Source: Pontivivens marinum
Lineage (GTDB): Bacteria; Pseudomonadota; Alphaproteobacteria; Rhodobacterales; Rhodobacteraceae
Assembly (NCBI RefSeq): GCF_900231835.1
Contig: NZ_OCTN01000009.1
Coordinates: forward strand, 36,555 to 100,554
Length of the DNA: 64,000 nucleotides
Direction of reading: 5' to 3'
Shown here: positions 8,263 to 17,580 of the stretch, piece by piece
Position numbering within the stretch: position 1 is the first letter of the stretch
Layout of the letters: each line of letters opens with the position of its first letter
The notes under the pieces: generated by a model
The model's database searches: none
The model's input: the letters and a program-made list of their open reading frames with translations, nothing else
What the model was told of the DNA's origin: nothing
Position numbers and translations under genes: made by a program

Positions 8263-9675
8263 ATGACGATCACAAAAATCGATACGGATTATCTGATTGT
8301 AGGCAGCGGCGCCGTGGGCATGGCCTTTGCCGATATCCTGCTGGCCGAAACCGATGCACGCATCACGATTGTTGATCGCTATCACGCGCCGGGTGGGCAC
8401 TGGAATGTGGCCTATCCCTTTGTCACATTGCACCAGCCATCCGCCTTTTACGGCGTATCATCGCGTGAGTTGAGCCGTGGAACCATCGACACGGTGGGCC
8501 TGAACCAAGGGTTAAACGATCTGGCAAGCGGAGCAGAGGTTAGCGCCTATTTCGACGCCGTGATGCGGGAACAGTTCCTGCCCTCGGGTCGGGTGCAGTA
8601 TTTCCCGATGTGCGATTACATCGGCGACGGGCAGTTTACTGCGCGGTTAACCGGTGCGCAATATCAGGTGACTGCCGCGAAAACAGTTGATGCGACCTAT
8701 CTGAATACCTCGACGCCCTCGACCCACATTCCCAACTTTTCGATAGATGCAGGCGTGCAGTTCATTCCGGTGAACGACTTGCCCAAGGTGACGGATGCAC
8801 CTGAGGGCTTCGTTATTATTGGTGGCGGTAAAACCGGGATTGATGCCTGTTTGTGGCTGCTGCAACAGGGCGTTGATGCGGATGATATTCGCTGGATCAT
8901 GCCGCGAGACGCTTGGCTATTGGACCGTAAAAACACCCAACCGACACAGGAGTTTTTTGCCGCGTCCATAGGATCGCAGGCCAACCAGTTCGAGGCGATC
9001 GCCGCGGCAGATAGTGTTGATGATATGTTCGACCGGTTGGAATCCTGTGGTTATTTCCTGCGGATCGATCCACAGGTTCGCCCCGCGATGTTCCATGGCG
9101 CGACGATCAGTGCGTTGGAGCTAGAGCAATTACGGCGTATTAAAAATATCGTGCGCATGGGCCGGGTAACCTATCTGGGTGCGGATCAAATCACCTTAGA
9201 ACATGGTGCGATCCCGACCGGTGCGGGTATCGTGCATGTGGATTGCTCGGCCAGTGCGATCACCAACCTTGAGACGAAACCGGTGTTTCAGGGCGATCTG
9301 ATTACCCCGCAAACGGTGCGCCCCTACCAGCCGGTGTTCAGCGCGGCCTTCATTGCGCATGTTGAGGCGAGATACGCGACGCAGGTTGAGAAAAACCGGC
9401 TTTGCGCTGTTGTACCACTGCCTAATCACGACACGGATTTCCTGCGCTACACGACCGGTTTCATGATGAACCAGTTCAACTGGGGGCAGGACAAGGACCT
9501 GCGGGCTTGGCTGAAATCCAACCGGCTGGATGGGTTCAGTTCGCTGACCTCCGGCATTCCGGAAACGGCGGTGGAAAAGCGGGCGATCATGGCGCGGATC
9601 AAGGCAGCAGCAATGCCCGCAATGGGCAAGCTTCAGACCTTTATCGTGGATATGGACAAAGCGGAGGGTAACTAG
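8263..9675 (+). CDS. FAD/NAD(P)-dependent oxidoreductase (flavin monooxygenase-like)
   Basis: 470-residue flavoprotein with two dinucleotide-binding motifs: GSGAVG near residue 13 (FAD) and GGGKTG near residue 187 (NAD(P)H), the layout of flavin-containing monooxygenases. GGHWNVAYPFVTLHQPS follows the FAD motif. Start chosen at ATG 8263; a TTG at 8242 would add seven residues. It probably oxidises a small organic or xenobiotic compound, but no substrate can be named. Its stop TAG is immediately followed by the ATG of the DUF2855 gene, and both are divergent from a TetR regulator, suggesting an inducible two-enzyme pathway. Confidence 0.75.
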   Translation: MTITKIDTDYLIVGSGAVGMAFADILLAETDARITIVDRYHAPGGHWNVAYPFVTLHQPSAFYGVSSRELSRGTIDTVGLNQGLNDLASGAEVSAYFDAVMREQFLPSGRVQYFPMCDYIGDGQFTARLTGAQYQVTAAKTVDATYLNTSTPSTHIPNFSIDAGVQFIPVNDLPKVTDAPEGFVIIGGGKTGIDACLWLLQQGVDADDIRWIMPRDAWLLDRKNTQPTQEFFAASIGSQANQFEAIAAADSVDDMFDRLESCGYFLRIDPQVRPAMFHGATISALELEQLRRIKNIVRMGRVTYLGADQITLEHGAIPTGAGIVHVDCSASAITNLETKPVFQGDLITPQTVRPYQPVFSAAFIAHVEARYATQVEKNRLCAVVPLPNHDTDFLRYTTGFMMNQFNWGQDKDLRAWLKSNRLDGFSSLTSGIPETAVEKRAIMARIKAAAMPAMGKLQTFIVDMDKAEGN

Positions 9676-10755
9676 ATGGCGGAATTTCAGGTGCAGCGCG
9701 ACGCCTTAACACAAACACGGATCGTGGCGGAGCGGGTGACGCCAGACGCCCCACTGGCCGAGGGCGAGGTGCTGGTGAAGGTCGATCTTTTCGCCTTTAC
9801 CTCCAACAACATGACCTACGGACAGGTGGGCGATCAACTGGCCTATTGGCAATTCTTTCCCGTCGCGCAGAGCGGTTGGGGGGTGTTGCCGGTCTGGGGT
9901 TTTGCGGATGTTGTTGCGACAAATGCACAGGGAGTTGAGGTTGGAGAGCGGCTATATGGCTACTTTCCACCAGCGCAATATTTGACGTTGCAGCCGGGCC
10001 GCAGTGGCGCGGGTTATTTGATTGATGCGACGCCCCATCGGCGCAAATTGCCGGTTGGCTATAACACCTACACACGGGTTCTGGCGGAGCCGCACTACGA
10101 TCCTGCCAATGATGCAATGCGGGCTTTGCTGTTTCCGCTGTTCATCACGTCGTTCTGCCTGTGGGACGCATTGCGAGAGGCGCAGTGGCATGGGGCGCAG
10201 CGGATCATCATGCTCAGCGCGTCCAGCAAAACGGCCATCGGGCTGGCCTATGCATTAGCCGCAGATGACAGCGCGCCGGAAGTTGTCGCAGTCACCTCGC
10301 CGCGCAATGTGCAAATGGTGCAAGGGTTGGGGGTCTACTCCTCGGTTATGACTTATGATGCGCTGGCCGAGGTGGATGCGGATATCCCCACTGTGGTCGT
10401 AGATATGGCTGGAAACGGTGCGGTTCTGGGCGCGCTGCATCAACGCTTGGGCGCGCAAATGCTGCATTGTATTCAGGTCGGTATCACGCACCGAGCCGAG
10501 GTTCGCGATGACGGGATTGATGTCGGTCGCAGCGGCTTTTTCTTCGCGCCGTCGCATATTGAACGGCGGATGGCGGATTGGGGTACGGCCGGTTTTGCGC
10601 AGCGGACCAATGACTTTATGCGTGATGCCACTGCACGCTGTGCGACGTGGCTAAAGATACGTGAGGTCGCGGGGGTAGAGGGGCTGTCAGCAGTTTATGC
10701 AGATGTGGCCTCAGGCACGTTGCCCGCTGATGAGGGCATCGTGGTCCGCATGTAG
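9676..10755 (+). CDS. DUF2855 family protein
   Basis: 359-residue protein recognisable as DUF2855, a poorly characterised relative of medium-chain reductases. The N-terminal EGEVLVKVDLFAFTSNNMTYG and the WGVLPVWGFADVVAT region resemble the GroES-like part of quinone/enoyl reductases, but the usual glycine-rich nucleotide signature is replaced by IIMLSASSKTAIGLAYAL (about residues 177-194). A role as a reductase acting with the upstream flavoprotein is inferred. The start abuts the upstream stop with no spacer, so the two are certainly one transcript. A GC hairpin follows the stop. Confidence 0.75.
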   Translation: MAEFQVQRDALTQTRIVAERVTPDAPLAEGEVLVKVDLFAFTSNNMTYGQVGDQLAYWQFFPVAQSGWGVLPVWGFADVVATNAQGVEVGERLYGYFPPAQYLTLQPGRSGAGYLIDATPHRRKLPVGYNTYTRVLAEPHYDPANDAMRALLFPLFITSFCLWDALREAQWHGAQRIIMLSASSKTAIGLAYALAADDSAPEVVAVTSPRNVQMVQGLGVYSSVMTYDALAEVDADIPTVVVDMAGNGAVLGALHQRLGAQMLHCIQVGITHRAEVRDDGIDVGRSGFFFAPSHIERRMADWGTAGFAQRTNDFMRDATARCATWLKIREVAGVEGLSAVYADVASGTLPADEGIVVRM

Positions 10756-10758
10756 TGC

Positions 10759-10782
10759 GTGCGGGGCGTTGCGGCCCCGCAC
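10759..10782. terminator. GC hairpin between convergent genes
   Basis: A perfect nine-base stem, GTGCGGGGC / GCCCCGCAC, with loop GTTGCG, sits in the 34-base gap between the DUF2855 stop and the convergent glutamine-synthetase stop. There is no T-tract, so termination by the hairpin alone is uncertain. Confidence 0.5.
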
Positions 10783-10789
10783 CGGATCA

Positions 10790-12187
10790 TCAGACGTTCA
10801 GCAACAGGTGCTGACGCTCCCACGGGGAGATTACGCGCATGAACTGCTCATGCTCGGTCCGTTTCACAGCAGTAAAGATATCGACGAATTGATCGCCCAG
10901 TACGGCACGCATTTCTTCGCTCTCATCCAAGGCAACAATCGCATCCAGCAGCGAGGCAGGCAGATCGCGGTCGCGGCTATAGCTGTTGCCCTTGACCCGC
11001 ACGCGCGGCTTGATCTGCTCCGTCAGGCCCAGATAGCCACAGGCCAGCGTTGCCGCCAGCGCCAGATACGGGTTCGCATCCGCGCCCGCGACACGGTTCT
11101 CAACGCGGCGCGCAGCAGGGGTTGCACGGGGCGAACGCAATCCGGTGGTGCGGTTGTCCTCTCCCCAGTCGAGGTTGATCGGCGCGGACCACCCGGGGAT
11201 CAAACGACGGTACGAGTTCACATAGGGCGCGACCAAGGCAGTCGCCGCATGGAAATGCCCCTGCTGACCACCGACAAAGGCGTCGTGCAGTGCTGTCGCC
11301 TTACCATCGGGGCCGGAGAAGATATTGCCACCCTGCGCATCGGTAACGCTCATATGGATATGCATCGCGGAGCCGACCTGGTTGCCATAGGGCTTCGCCA
11401 TGAAGGTCGCATAGGTGCCGCCGCGCAATGCGGCCTCGCGGATCAGGCGTTTGAACAGAAACACCTCGTCTGCCAGCTTGACCGGATCACCGTGCAGCAT
11501 GTTGATTTCCAGCTGGGCGGGTCCGGCCTCCTGAATGATCGTGTCGATGGCCAGGTTTTGCGCATCGGCATAATCATAGATCAGCTCGATAACCTCGTCA
11601 TACTCATCCACTGCGGAGAGGGAGAAAGCCTGATTGCCCATGCTTTGACGGCCAGAACGTCCAACAGGGGGTTCTAGCGGGTAATCGGGATCGTGGTTCG
11701 GTTTGACCAGATAGAATTCCAGCTCAGGTGCGACAATCGGATACCAGCCGCGATCATTATACATATCAACGACACGTTGCAGAACCTGACGAGGAGCCAG
11801 CGCAAAGGCTTCGCCATCCTCGGTCTGGGCGTCGTGCATGATTTGCAGCGACCGGTCATTTGCCCAAGGCACGGCGCGGATTGCGCCGAAATCAGGGGTC
11901 AGAACCAGATCGGGGTCGGTATATAGTTTGGGGCCGGCTTCCTCGGTGTAATCACCGTTGATGGTGGCGAAAAACGTGGACATCGGCAGGCGAACGCCCG
12001 GCTCGCGCAGGAATTTCGCGGCGGGCATTACCTTGCCCCGTGCGATACCGGCAAGGTCGGGAATGACGCATTCGATTTCCTCGACGCCATGCTCTGTAAC
12101 CCAGTGACGCAACTGGTCCAGTGCATCGGGCGCGGAGCCGTCGATGTTCGGTGAGGCGGTTAAACTAAGCGGATTGCGGGGCTGCAT
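10790..12187 (-). CDS. glutamine synthetase family protein, probable gamma-glutamylpolyamine synthetase (PuuA-like)
   Basis: 465-residue GS-fold ligase. Visible hallmarks are EIECVIPDLAGIARGK in the N-terminal domain, PELEFYLV with metal-ligand glutamates, GSAMHIHMSVTD and the RVENRVAGADANPYLALAATLA segment. It is longer and different in context from housekeeping GlnA, and it is divergent from a complete PotFGHI-type polyamine importer, so ligation of glutamate to putrescine or a related amine (PuuA, first step of the gamma-glutamyl pathway) is the best reading. Start chosen at 12187 (MQPRNPLS), dropping nine upstream residues. No PuuB, PuuC or PuuD is in the window. Substrate choice is inferred from context. 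Confidence 0.78.
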   Translation of the reverse strand: MQPRNPLSLTASPNIDGSAPDALDQLRHWVTEHGVEEIECVIPDLAGIARGKVMPAAKFLREPGVRLPMSTFFATINGDYTEEAGPKLYTDPDLVLTPDFGAIRAVPWANDRSLQIMHDAQTEDGEAFALAPRQVLQRVVDMYNDRGWYPIVAPELEFYLVKPNHDPDYPLEPPVGRSGRQSMGNQAFSLSAVDEYDEVIELIYDYADAQNLAIDTIIQEAGPAQLEINMLHGDPVKLADEVFLFKRLIREAALRGGTYATFMAKPYGNQVGSAMHIHMSVTDAQGGNIFSGPDGKATALHDAFVGGQQGHFHAATALVAPYVNSYRRLIPGWSAPINLDWGEDNRTTGLRSPRATPAARRVENRVAGADANPYLALAATLACGYLGLTEQIKPRVRVKGNSYSRDRDLPASLLDAIVALDESEEMRAVLGDQFVDIFTAVKRTEHEQFMRVISPWERQHLLLNV

Positions 12188-12332
12188 GCTGTTGCTCCTG
12201 AGGCAGTACATCACATCGCTAGCATGCGCTTGTTTCGGGCGGTAGTGGCTTCACACGATGAAACCCCTTCACAAGTCGGGAACATGCTGCATATGCTCAA
12301 ATCAACGTGCGACGCAAACCAAGGAATGCACC

Positions 12333-13436
12333 ATGCCTAAATCCAAGCTTACCGTGACAACTGCCCTTGCCACATTGGCCATGATCGCGCCGGGTGCATT
12401 GTTTGCACAGGAAAACGTGCTGAACATCTATAACTGGTCCGACTATATCGCCGAGGACACGATCGAGAAATTCGAGCAGGAATTCGGCGTTACCGTAAAT
12501 TACGACGTCTACGACTCGAACGAGGTGCTGGAGGCACGGCTGTTCGCGGGCAATACCGGTTTCGACATCGTGGTTCCCACATCCGAATTCCTGCGTCGTC
12601 AGGTCGTCGCGGGCATTTATCAGGCGCTGGATTATTCCAAGCTGCCAAATGCCTCGAACATGGACGCTGAGCTGATGGCCGCTGCCGCTGCCTATGATCC
12701 CGAAAACGAGCATTCGGTGATCTATATGTGGGGCACCACCGGCATCGGTTATAACACTGAGCTGGTGGCAGAGCGTTTGGGCGATGATGCACCCACCGAT
12801 AGCTGGGATCTGGTTTTCGACCCAGAAGTGGTCGCACAGCTGGGCGACTGCGGCGTGACCATGCTGGACGCGCCCTCCGAAATGCTGACCGCGGCGATGA
12901 ACTATCTGGGCCTCGATCCACGTTCAACCGACGCGGATGATCTGGAGGCCGGCGCGGAGCTGTTGGCGTCGGTGCGCCCGAATGTGCGTTACTTCCACTC
13001 GTCGCAATATATCTCCGACCTTGCCAATGGTGACGTCTGTGTTTCGATCGGTTGGTCCGGTGATATTTTCCAGGCACAGGCCCGCGCGATTGAGGCTGAG
13101 AACGGCGTCGATATCGCCTACACAATCCCGACCGAGGGTGCGCTGCAGTGGTTCGACATGATGGCAATTCCTGTCGATGCGCCGCATCCTGATCTGGCGC
13201 ATGAATTCATCAACTTCGTGATGCGCCCTGACATCACCGCCGACATCACCAACTACGTTTGGTACGCGAACGGCAATGCGGCCTCGCTGGAGCTGGTGGA
13301 TGAGGAAATCACCTCCGATCCCGGTATTTTCCCGACTGACGAGGCAAAGCAGCGTCTATGGGCGTCCGAGGTCTACAACGCCCGCACCGACCGGTTGGTC
13401 AACCGCCTGTGGACCACCGTAAAGACCGGCGAGTGA
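12333..13436 (+). CDS. polyamine ABC transporter substrate-binding protein (PotF/PotD-like)
   Basis: 367-residue periplasmic binding protein. A Sec signal peptide ends near AQE at about residue 26, then the family opening NVLNIYNWSDYIAEDTIEKF. FDIVVPTSEFL and WGTTGIGYN are typical of spermidine/putrescine binders. I start at ATG 12333; a far-upstream ATG at 12258 would prefix the signal peptide with 25 non-conserved residues. It delivers putrescine-like amines to the PotGHI-like subunits encoded downstream. The stop overlaps the GTG start of the ATPase gene. Confidence 0.9.
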   Translation: MPKSKLTVTTALATLAMIAPGALFAQENVLNIYNWSDYIAEDTIEKFEQEFGVTVNYDVYDSNEVLEARLFAGNTGFDIVVPTSEFLRRQVVAGIYQALDYSKLPNASNMDAELMAAAAAYDPENEHSVIYMWGTTGIGYNTELVAERLGDDAPTDSWDLVFDPEVVAQLGDCGVTMLDAPSEMLTAAMNYLGLDPRSTDADDLEAGAELLASVRPNVRYFHSSQYISDLANGDVCVSIGWSGDIFQAQARAIEAENGVDIAYTIPTEGALQWFDMMAIPVDAPHPDLAHEFINFVMRPDITADITNYVWYANGNAASLELVDEEITSDPGIFPTDEAKQRLWASEVYNARTDRLVNRLWTTVKTGE

Positions 13437-14524
13437 GCGCAGTGAAGCCGTCACAGGACGGGCCGTTCCTTCGGATCCGCAATGTGGTAAAGGAATTCGA
13501 CGGCGTGCGCGCCGTCGATGACCTGTCGCTCGATATCGGGCGAAAAGAGCTGTTCTGCCTGCTGGGCGGCTCCGGCTCTGGCAAATCGACCCTGCTGCGA
13601 ATGCTGGCAGGGTTTGAGAAACCGACCTCCGGCTCGATTGAGATTGAGGGGCGCGATATGGTTGGCATCGATCCCGCCGACCGCCCTGTAAACATGATGT
13701 TTCAAAGCTATGCGCTGTTCCCGCACATGAATGTTGCGGATAACGTCGCCTATGGCCTGCGCCGTATGGGCATGGGCCGGACGGAACGGGATGCGCGTGT
13801 CACCGAGATGCTACGCCTCGTGCGGATGGAGGGGTTTGCCGCGCGCAAACCGCACCAGATGTCAGGCGGTCAACGGCAACGTGTCGCCTTGGCCCGTGCG
13901 CTGGCGCGTGGTCCGAAACTGCTGCTGCTGGATGAGCCGTTATCCGCGCTGGACCGTAAACTGCGTGAGGAAACGCAGTTCGAGCTGATGGATATTTTCG
14001 ACAAGACAGGCACCACCTTTGTCGTCGTGACCCACGATCAGGAGGAGGCGATGACCCTCGCCACGCGCATCGGCGTGATGGATAAGGGGCAGTTGGTGCA
14101 GGTTGATACGCCGCGGCGGATATATGAGTTTCCGCGCAACAAACTGATCGCGGATTTCGTCGGCAATGTGAACCTGCTGGACGCCACCGTAACCGGTTCT
14201 GACGGTGCGCTGGTGCGACTGGACTGTCCCGCAATGGGGCAGGAGGTTCGCGCCGCATGTGAGGGGGAGCCGCCCGCAATCGGAACGGCTGTGACCTTGG
14301 CCATCCGGCCTGAGAAAATTACCTTGGGCAGCGGCCATCCGGCCGTCGTTGATGATTACGCCTATCGTGGCGATGTGACCCGTTATCGCCTGCGTTTGCC
14401 CGGTGGCGGGATGCTTGATGTAAATCGCCCCAACCGCCTGCGCGCGGGTGAGGGGGACATCACATGGGAAACGCCGGTCCTGTTCGATTTCGCGCCCGAG
14501 GGTGCCGTGATGTTGAGGGATTGA
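13433..14524 (+). CDS. polyamine ABC transporter ATP-binding protein (PotG-like)
   Basis: 363-residue ATPase. It has Walker A GGSGSGKST (about residue 46), signature MSGGQRQRV, Walker B LLLLDEPLSALD, and a C-terminal TOBE-type domain (about residues 270-360) that often regulates MalK/PotA-type importers. The GTG at 13433 overlaps the upstream TGA (GTGA) and is preferred; GTG 13442 is an alternative. Second gene of the polyamine operon. Confidence 0.9.
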   Translation: MSAVKPSQDGPFLRIRNVVKEFDGVRAVDDLSLDIGRKELFCLLGGSGSGKSTLLRMLAGFEKPTSGSIEIEGRDMVGIDPADRPVNMMFQSYALFPHMNVADNVAYGLRRMGMGRTERDARVTEMLRLVRMEGFAARKPHQMSGGQRQRVALARALARGPKLLLLDEPLSALDRKLREETQFELMDIFDKTGTTFVVVTHDQEEAMTLATRIGVMDKGQLVQVDTPRRIYEFPRNKLIADFVGNVNLLDATVTGSDGALVRLDCPAMGQEVRAACEGEPPAIGTAVTLAIRPEKITLGSGHPAVVDDYAYRGDVTRYRLRLPGGGMLDVNRPNRLRAGEGDITWETPVLFDFAPEGAVMLRD

Positions 14525-14576
14525 TCGTGATCCGGTCCAACATTTCAAAGCCCGTGTCACGACAAGGTAGTCGCCT

Positions 14577-15455
14577 ATGAACGGCTGGGGCAAACGTCTG
14601 GTCATCGGCATTCCGCTGTTCTGGCTGTTCCTGTTTTTCCTCGTGCCCTTTGGCATTGTTTTTCTGGTCAGTCTGGGCAGTCCGCAATTCAGTGTGCCGC
14701 CCTATTCCCCCGCTTTCGAGTGGGATGGCTGGTGGCCGCACTTCGTGGGCTCGTTCGAGAATTACATCTTTCTGACCGAGGATGACCTGTACTGGCGGGC
14801 CTATCTGGGGTCGGTGAAAATCGCAGGCGGCTCGACCCTGCTATGCCTGCTGGTGGCATGGCCCATGGCGTGGATAATTGCGCGGGCTGAACCTTACCGG
14901 CGTAATGTGCTGCTGATGCTGGTGATCCTGCCGTTCTGGACCTCATCACTGCTGCGGATTTACGCCCTGATGGGAATGTTGCGGCAGGGCGGCATCGTGA
15001 ACTCCGTCCTGTTGTGGAGCGGCATCATCGATCAACCGATACAGATGATGCAGACGGATTTCGCGGTCTATTTGACGGTGGTGTTCACCTATTTGCCGCT
15101 GATGGTGTTGCCGCTCTATTCCACGCTGGAAAAACTGGACGGCGCGTTGTTGGAGGCTTCGGCCGATCTGGGCGCGTCCCGTTTCGCGACCTTTTGGACG
15201 GTCACATTACCGCTCAGCCTGTCGGGGATCATTGCGGGGTGCCTGCTGGTTTTCATTCCGGCAGTGGGAGAATTCGTGATCCCCGACCTGATGGGCGCGC
15301 AGGACAGTCCGATGATCGGCAATGTGCTGTGGGGTGAATTTACGCGCAACCGCGACTGGCCCGTTGCCGGCGCTGTGGCGATTGCCATGCTGGCGCTGTT
15401 GGTGATCCCGTTCATGATACTGCGGTCATCACCCGCCCTGCGTGAGGATGGATAA
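14577..15455 (+). CDS. polyamine ABC transporter permease (PotH-like)
   Basis: 292-residue integral membrane protein with about six helices and a coupling loop EASADLGASRFATFWTVTLPL at about residues 198-218, as in PotB/PotH. It starts 52 bases after the ATPase gene and its stop overlaps the next permease gene (TAATG at 15455), so the two permeases are coupled. It forms half of the transmembrane channel of the polyamine importer. Confidence 0.9.
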   Translation: MNGWGKRLVIGIPLFWLFLFFLVPFGIVFLVSLGSPQFSVPPYSPAFEWDGWWPHFVGSFENYIFLTEDDLYWRAYLGSVKIAGGSTLLCLLVAWPMAWIIARAEPYRRNVLLMLVILPFWTSSLLRIYALMGMLRQGGIVNSVLLWSGIIDQPIQMMQTDFAVYLTVVFTYLPLMVLPLYSTLEKLDGALLEASADLGASRFATFWTVTLPLSLSGIIAGCLLVFIPAVGEFVIPDLMGAQDSPMIGNVLWGEFTRNRDWPVAGAVAIAMLALLVIPFMILRSSPALREDG

Positions 15456-16255
15456 TGCTCAGATTTCTCGCCCTGATCGGCTTTGCCTTGCTATATGTGC
15501 CGCTGCTGGTCCTCGTGATCTATTCCTTTAACGCCAGCCAGTTGGTCAGCGTTTGGGGCGGCTGGTCATTCCGCTGGTATGTCGAGTTATGGCAGAATGA
15601 TGCGGTGCTGGAGGCGGCTTGGGTCTCGCTGCAAGTTGCGGTGCTGTCTGCGACCCTCGGCACGGCCTTTGGCACGGTGATCGGTTATATCCTGTCGCGG
15701 TTCGGTAAGTTCCGGCTGCGGATGCTGTTCACGGTGATGGCCACCGCGCCGATTGTGATGCCCGAGGTGGTGACCGGTCTGTCGCTGTTATTGCTGTTCA
15801 TCACGATGGAACAGATGTTCGGCTGGCCCGAGGGGCGTTCGATCCTGACGATTGTGATCGCCCATGCGACCTTTGGCATGGCGTTTGTCGCGGTGGTGAT
15901 TCAGGCCCGCTTGGCAGGGTTTGACAAGAGTATCGAGGAAGCCGCCCGCGATCTGGGTGCGCGCCCGCTGCGCATCTTTATGGGGATCACACTGCCGGTC
16001 ATTGCGCCTGCTGTAATTTCCGGCTGGTTGCTGGCCTTTACCCTGTCGCTGGACGATCTGGTGATTGCCAGTTTTGTCAGCGGGCAGGGGTCCTCAACCC
16101 TACCAATGGTGATTTATTCCAAGGTGCGGTTGGGGGTCAGCCCTGATGTGAACGCGCTGGGCACGATTGTTATCCTGATCGTCGCGCTGGGGCTGATCGT
16201 CGGCACTCAGATCATGAACAGAGCGGAGGCACGGCGCAAACGGGGTGTCGAGTGA
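15455..16255 (+). CDS. polyamine ABC transporter permease (PotI-like)
   Basis: 266-residue partner permease. It has an N-terminal helix LIGFALLYVPLLVLVIYSF, the FNASQ motif typical of PotC/PotI, and coupling loop EEAARDLGARPLRIFMGITLP near residues 164-184. It completes the PotFGHI-type importer. Its TGA overlaps the GTG of the following GNAT gene. Confidence 0.9.
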   Translation: MLRFLALIGFALLYVPLLVLVIYSFNASQLVSVWGGWSFRWYVELWQNDAVLEAAWVSLQVAVLSATLGTAFGTVIGYILSRFGKFRLRMLFTVMATAPIVMPEVVTGLSLLLLFITMEQMFGWPEGRSILTIVIAHATFGMAFVAVVIQARLAGFDKSIEEAARDLGARPLRIFMGITLPVIAPAVISGWLLAFTLSLDDLVIASFVSGQGSSTLPMVIYSKVRLGVSPDVNALGTIVILIVALGLIVGTQIMNRAEARRKRGVE

Positions 16256-16662
16256 TCGCGATTTGCGTTGGGCCTCTACCCGCGGAACAGGTCGCGCAAT
16301 TGCGATTGGAAACCGCGTGGGAGGTGATTGATCCTACTGCGTTACAGCGCGCGCTGGATAACTCGCTGTTTTGCTTGTCGGCTCGTGAGGATGAGCAACT
16401 GGTAGGCATGGTGCGGGCATCGGGAGACGGTATTCTGTACGCGCATATACAGGACCTGATCGTGGCGCAGGGCCATCGGGGGCAGGGAATCGCGGGGCGG
16501 TTGCTGGATGCAATCCTGCACGAACTTGACGCGCAACTGGTGCATGGATCGGCCATTGGCCTGATGGCGGTTGCGGGGCTGGAGGGTTTTTACGCCTCTC
16601 GCGGGTTTACGGCGCGCCCCGATGGGATTTACGGGGCGGGAATGACACGTATGCGCGGCTAA
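16252..16662 (+). CDS. GNAT family N-acetyltransferase
   Basis: 136-residue cytoplasmic acyltransferase. The acetyl-CoA binding motif A is clear (IQDLIVAQGHRGQGIAGRLL, about residues 66-85), and the C-terminal FYASRGFTARPDGIYG is a standard GNAT ending. GTG 16252 overlaps the PotI stop (GTGA), so it belongs to the polyamine operon. Acetylation of an imported amine is an attractive but unproven role. Confidence 0.8.
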   Translation: MIAICVGPLPAEQVAQLRLETAWEVIDPTALQRALDNSLFCLSAREDEQLVGMVRASGDGILYAHIQDLIVAQGHRGQGIAGRLLDAILHELDAQLVHGSAIGLMAVAGLEGFYASRGFTARPDGIYGAGMTRMRG

Positions 16663-16728
16663 CGGGCGACATCCTTGCGTCCTATCGTGAGGCGCGGTAA
16701 TCAACTCGAATAGCGTGGAGGATATGGC

Positions 16729-17580
16729 ATGGCAGTTGGTGAGACGGGCGATCTGGTCAGTGTCGAGTGGCTGGCCAAGCATATTGGCGCCCCCGACCTG
16801 CGAATTTTAGATGCAAGCTGGTATCTGCCAGCCGAGGGGCGCGACCCCAAGGCGGAGTATGAGGCCGAGCACATCCCCGGTGCGCGCTTTTTCGATATTG
16901 AGGAAATCTCGGACAGCGCCTCTGATTTGCCGCATATGGCCCCTCCGGTTGAGAAGTTTATCTCCCGGATGCGCGCAATGGGCATTGGTGACGGGCACCG
17001 CGTTGTCGTTTATGACAGCTCCGGCCTGTTTTCCGCCGCCCGTGTGTGGTGGATGTTCCGCCTGATGGGTAAAATGGATATCTCGGTTCTGGATGGCGGC
17101 CTGCCCGCGTGGAAGGCCGCAGGCCACGATGTCGATGATGAACCGCCCCTGTTGCGCGACCGTCACTTCACCGCCCGCCGCGATGGGTCCAAGGTGCGCG
17201 ACGTGACGCAGGTTGCCGCGCAGGTAAAACTGGGACAGGAACAAATCGTTGACGCCCGTTCCCCCGCACGGTTCCGCGGGGATGAGCCTGAGGCACGCGC
17301 CGGTCTGCGCGCCGGTCACATTCCCGGATCGCTGAACGTATATTACAAGGACGTTCTGACCGCAGATGGCCATATAAAGTCCGAGGACGAGCTGCGCGCC
17401 GTCTTTACCGCTGCTGGCGTTGATGCGGACAAGCCGATCATTACGACCTGCGGGTCCGGCGTGACTGCGGCGATCCTGTCACTGGCATTGTCGGTCATCG
17501 GGCATCGGCAGGTTGCACTATATGACGGATCATGGGCCGAATGGGGCATGTATCCCGATCTTAAGGTATCCCAAGGATGA
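16729..17580 (+). CDS. sseA: 3-mercaptopyruvate sulfurtransferase
   Basis: 283-residue two-domain rhodanese-fold enzyme. The C-terminal active-site loop is CGSGVTA, the loop of mercaptopyruvate sulfurtransferases rather than thiosulfate sulfurtransferases. Domain 1 (about 1-130) carries ILDASWYLP, AEHIPGARFFDI and LDGGLPAWKAAGH; domain 2 has VDARSPARFRG and GHIPGSLNV. It transfers sulfur from 3-mercaptopyruvate, formed from cysteine by aminotransferases, to thiol acceptors. An aminotransferase gene lies two genes downstream, so cysteine or 3-mercaptopyruvate metabolism may link them. Its stop overlaps the next ATG (ATGA). Confidence 0.9.
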   Translation: MAVGETGDLVSVEWLAKHIGAPDLRILDASWYLPAEGRDPKAEYEAEHIPGARFFDIEEISDSASDLPHMAPPVEKFISRMRAMGIGDGHRVVVYDSSGLFSAARVWWMFRLMGKMDISVLDGGLPAWKAAGHDVDDEPPLLRDRHFTARRDGSKVRDVTQVAAQVKLGQEQIVDARSPARFRGDEPEARAGLRAGHIPGSLNVYYKDVLTADGHIKSEDELRAVFTAAGVDADKPIITTCGSGVTAAILSLALSVIGHRQVALYDGSWAEWGMYPDLKVSQG

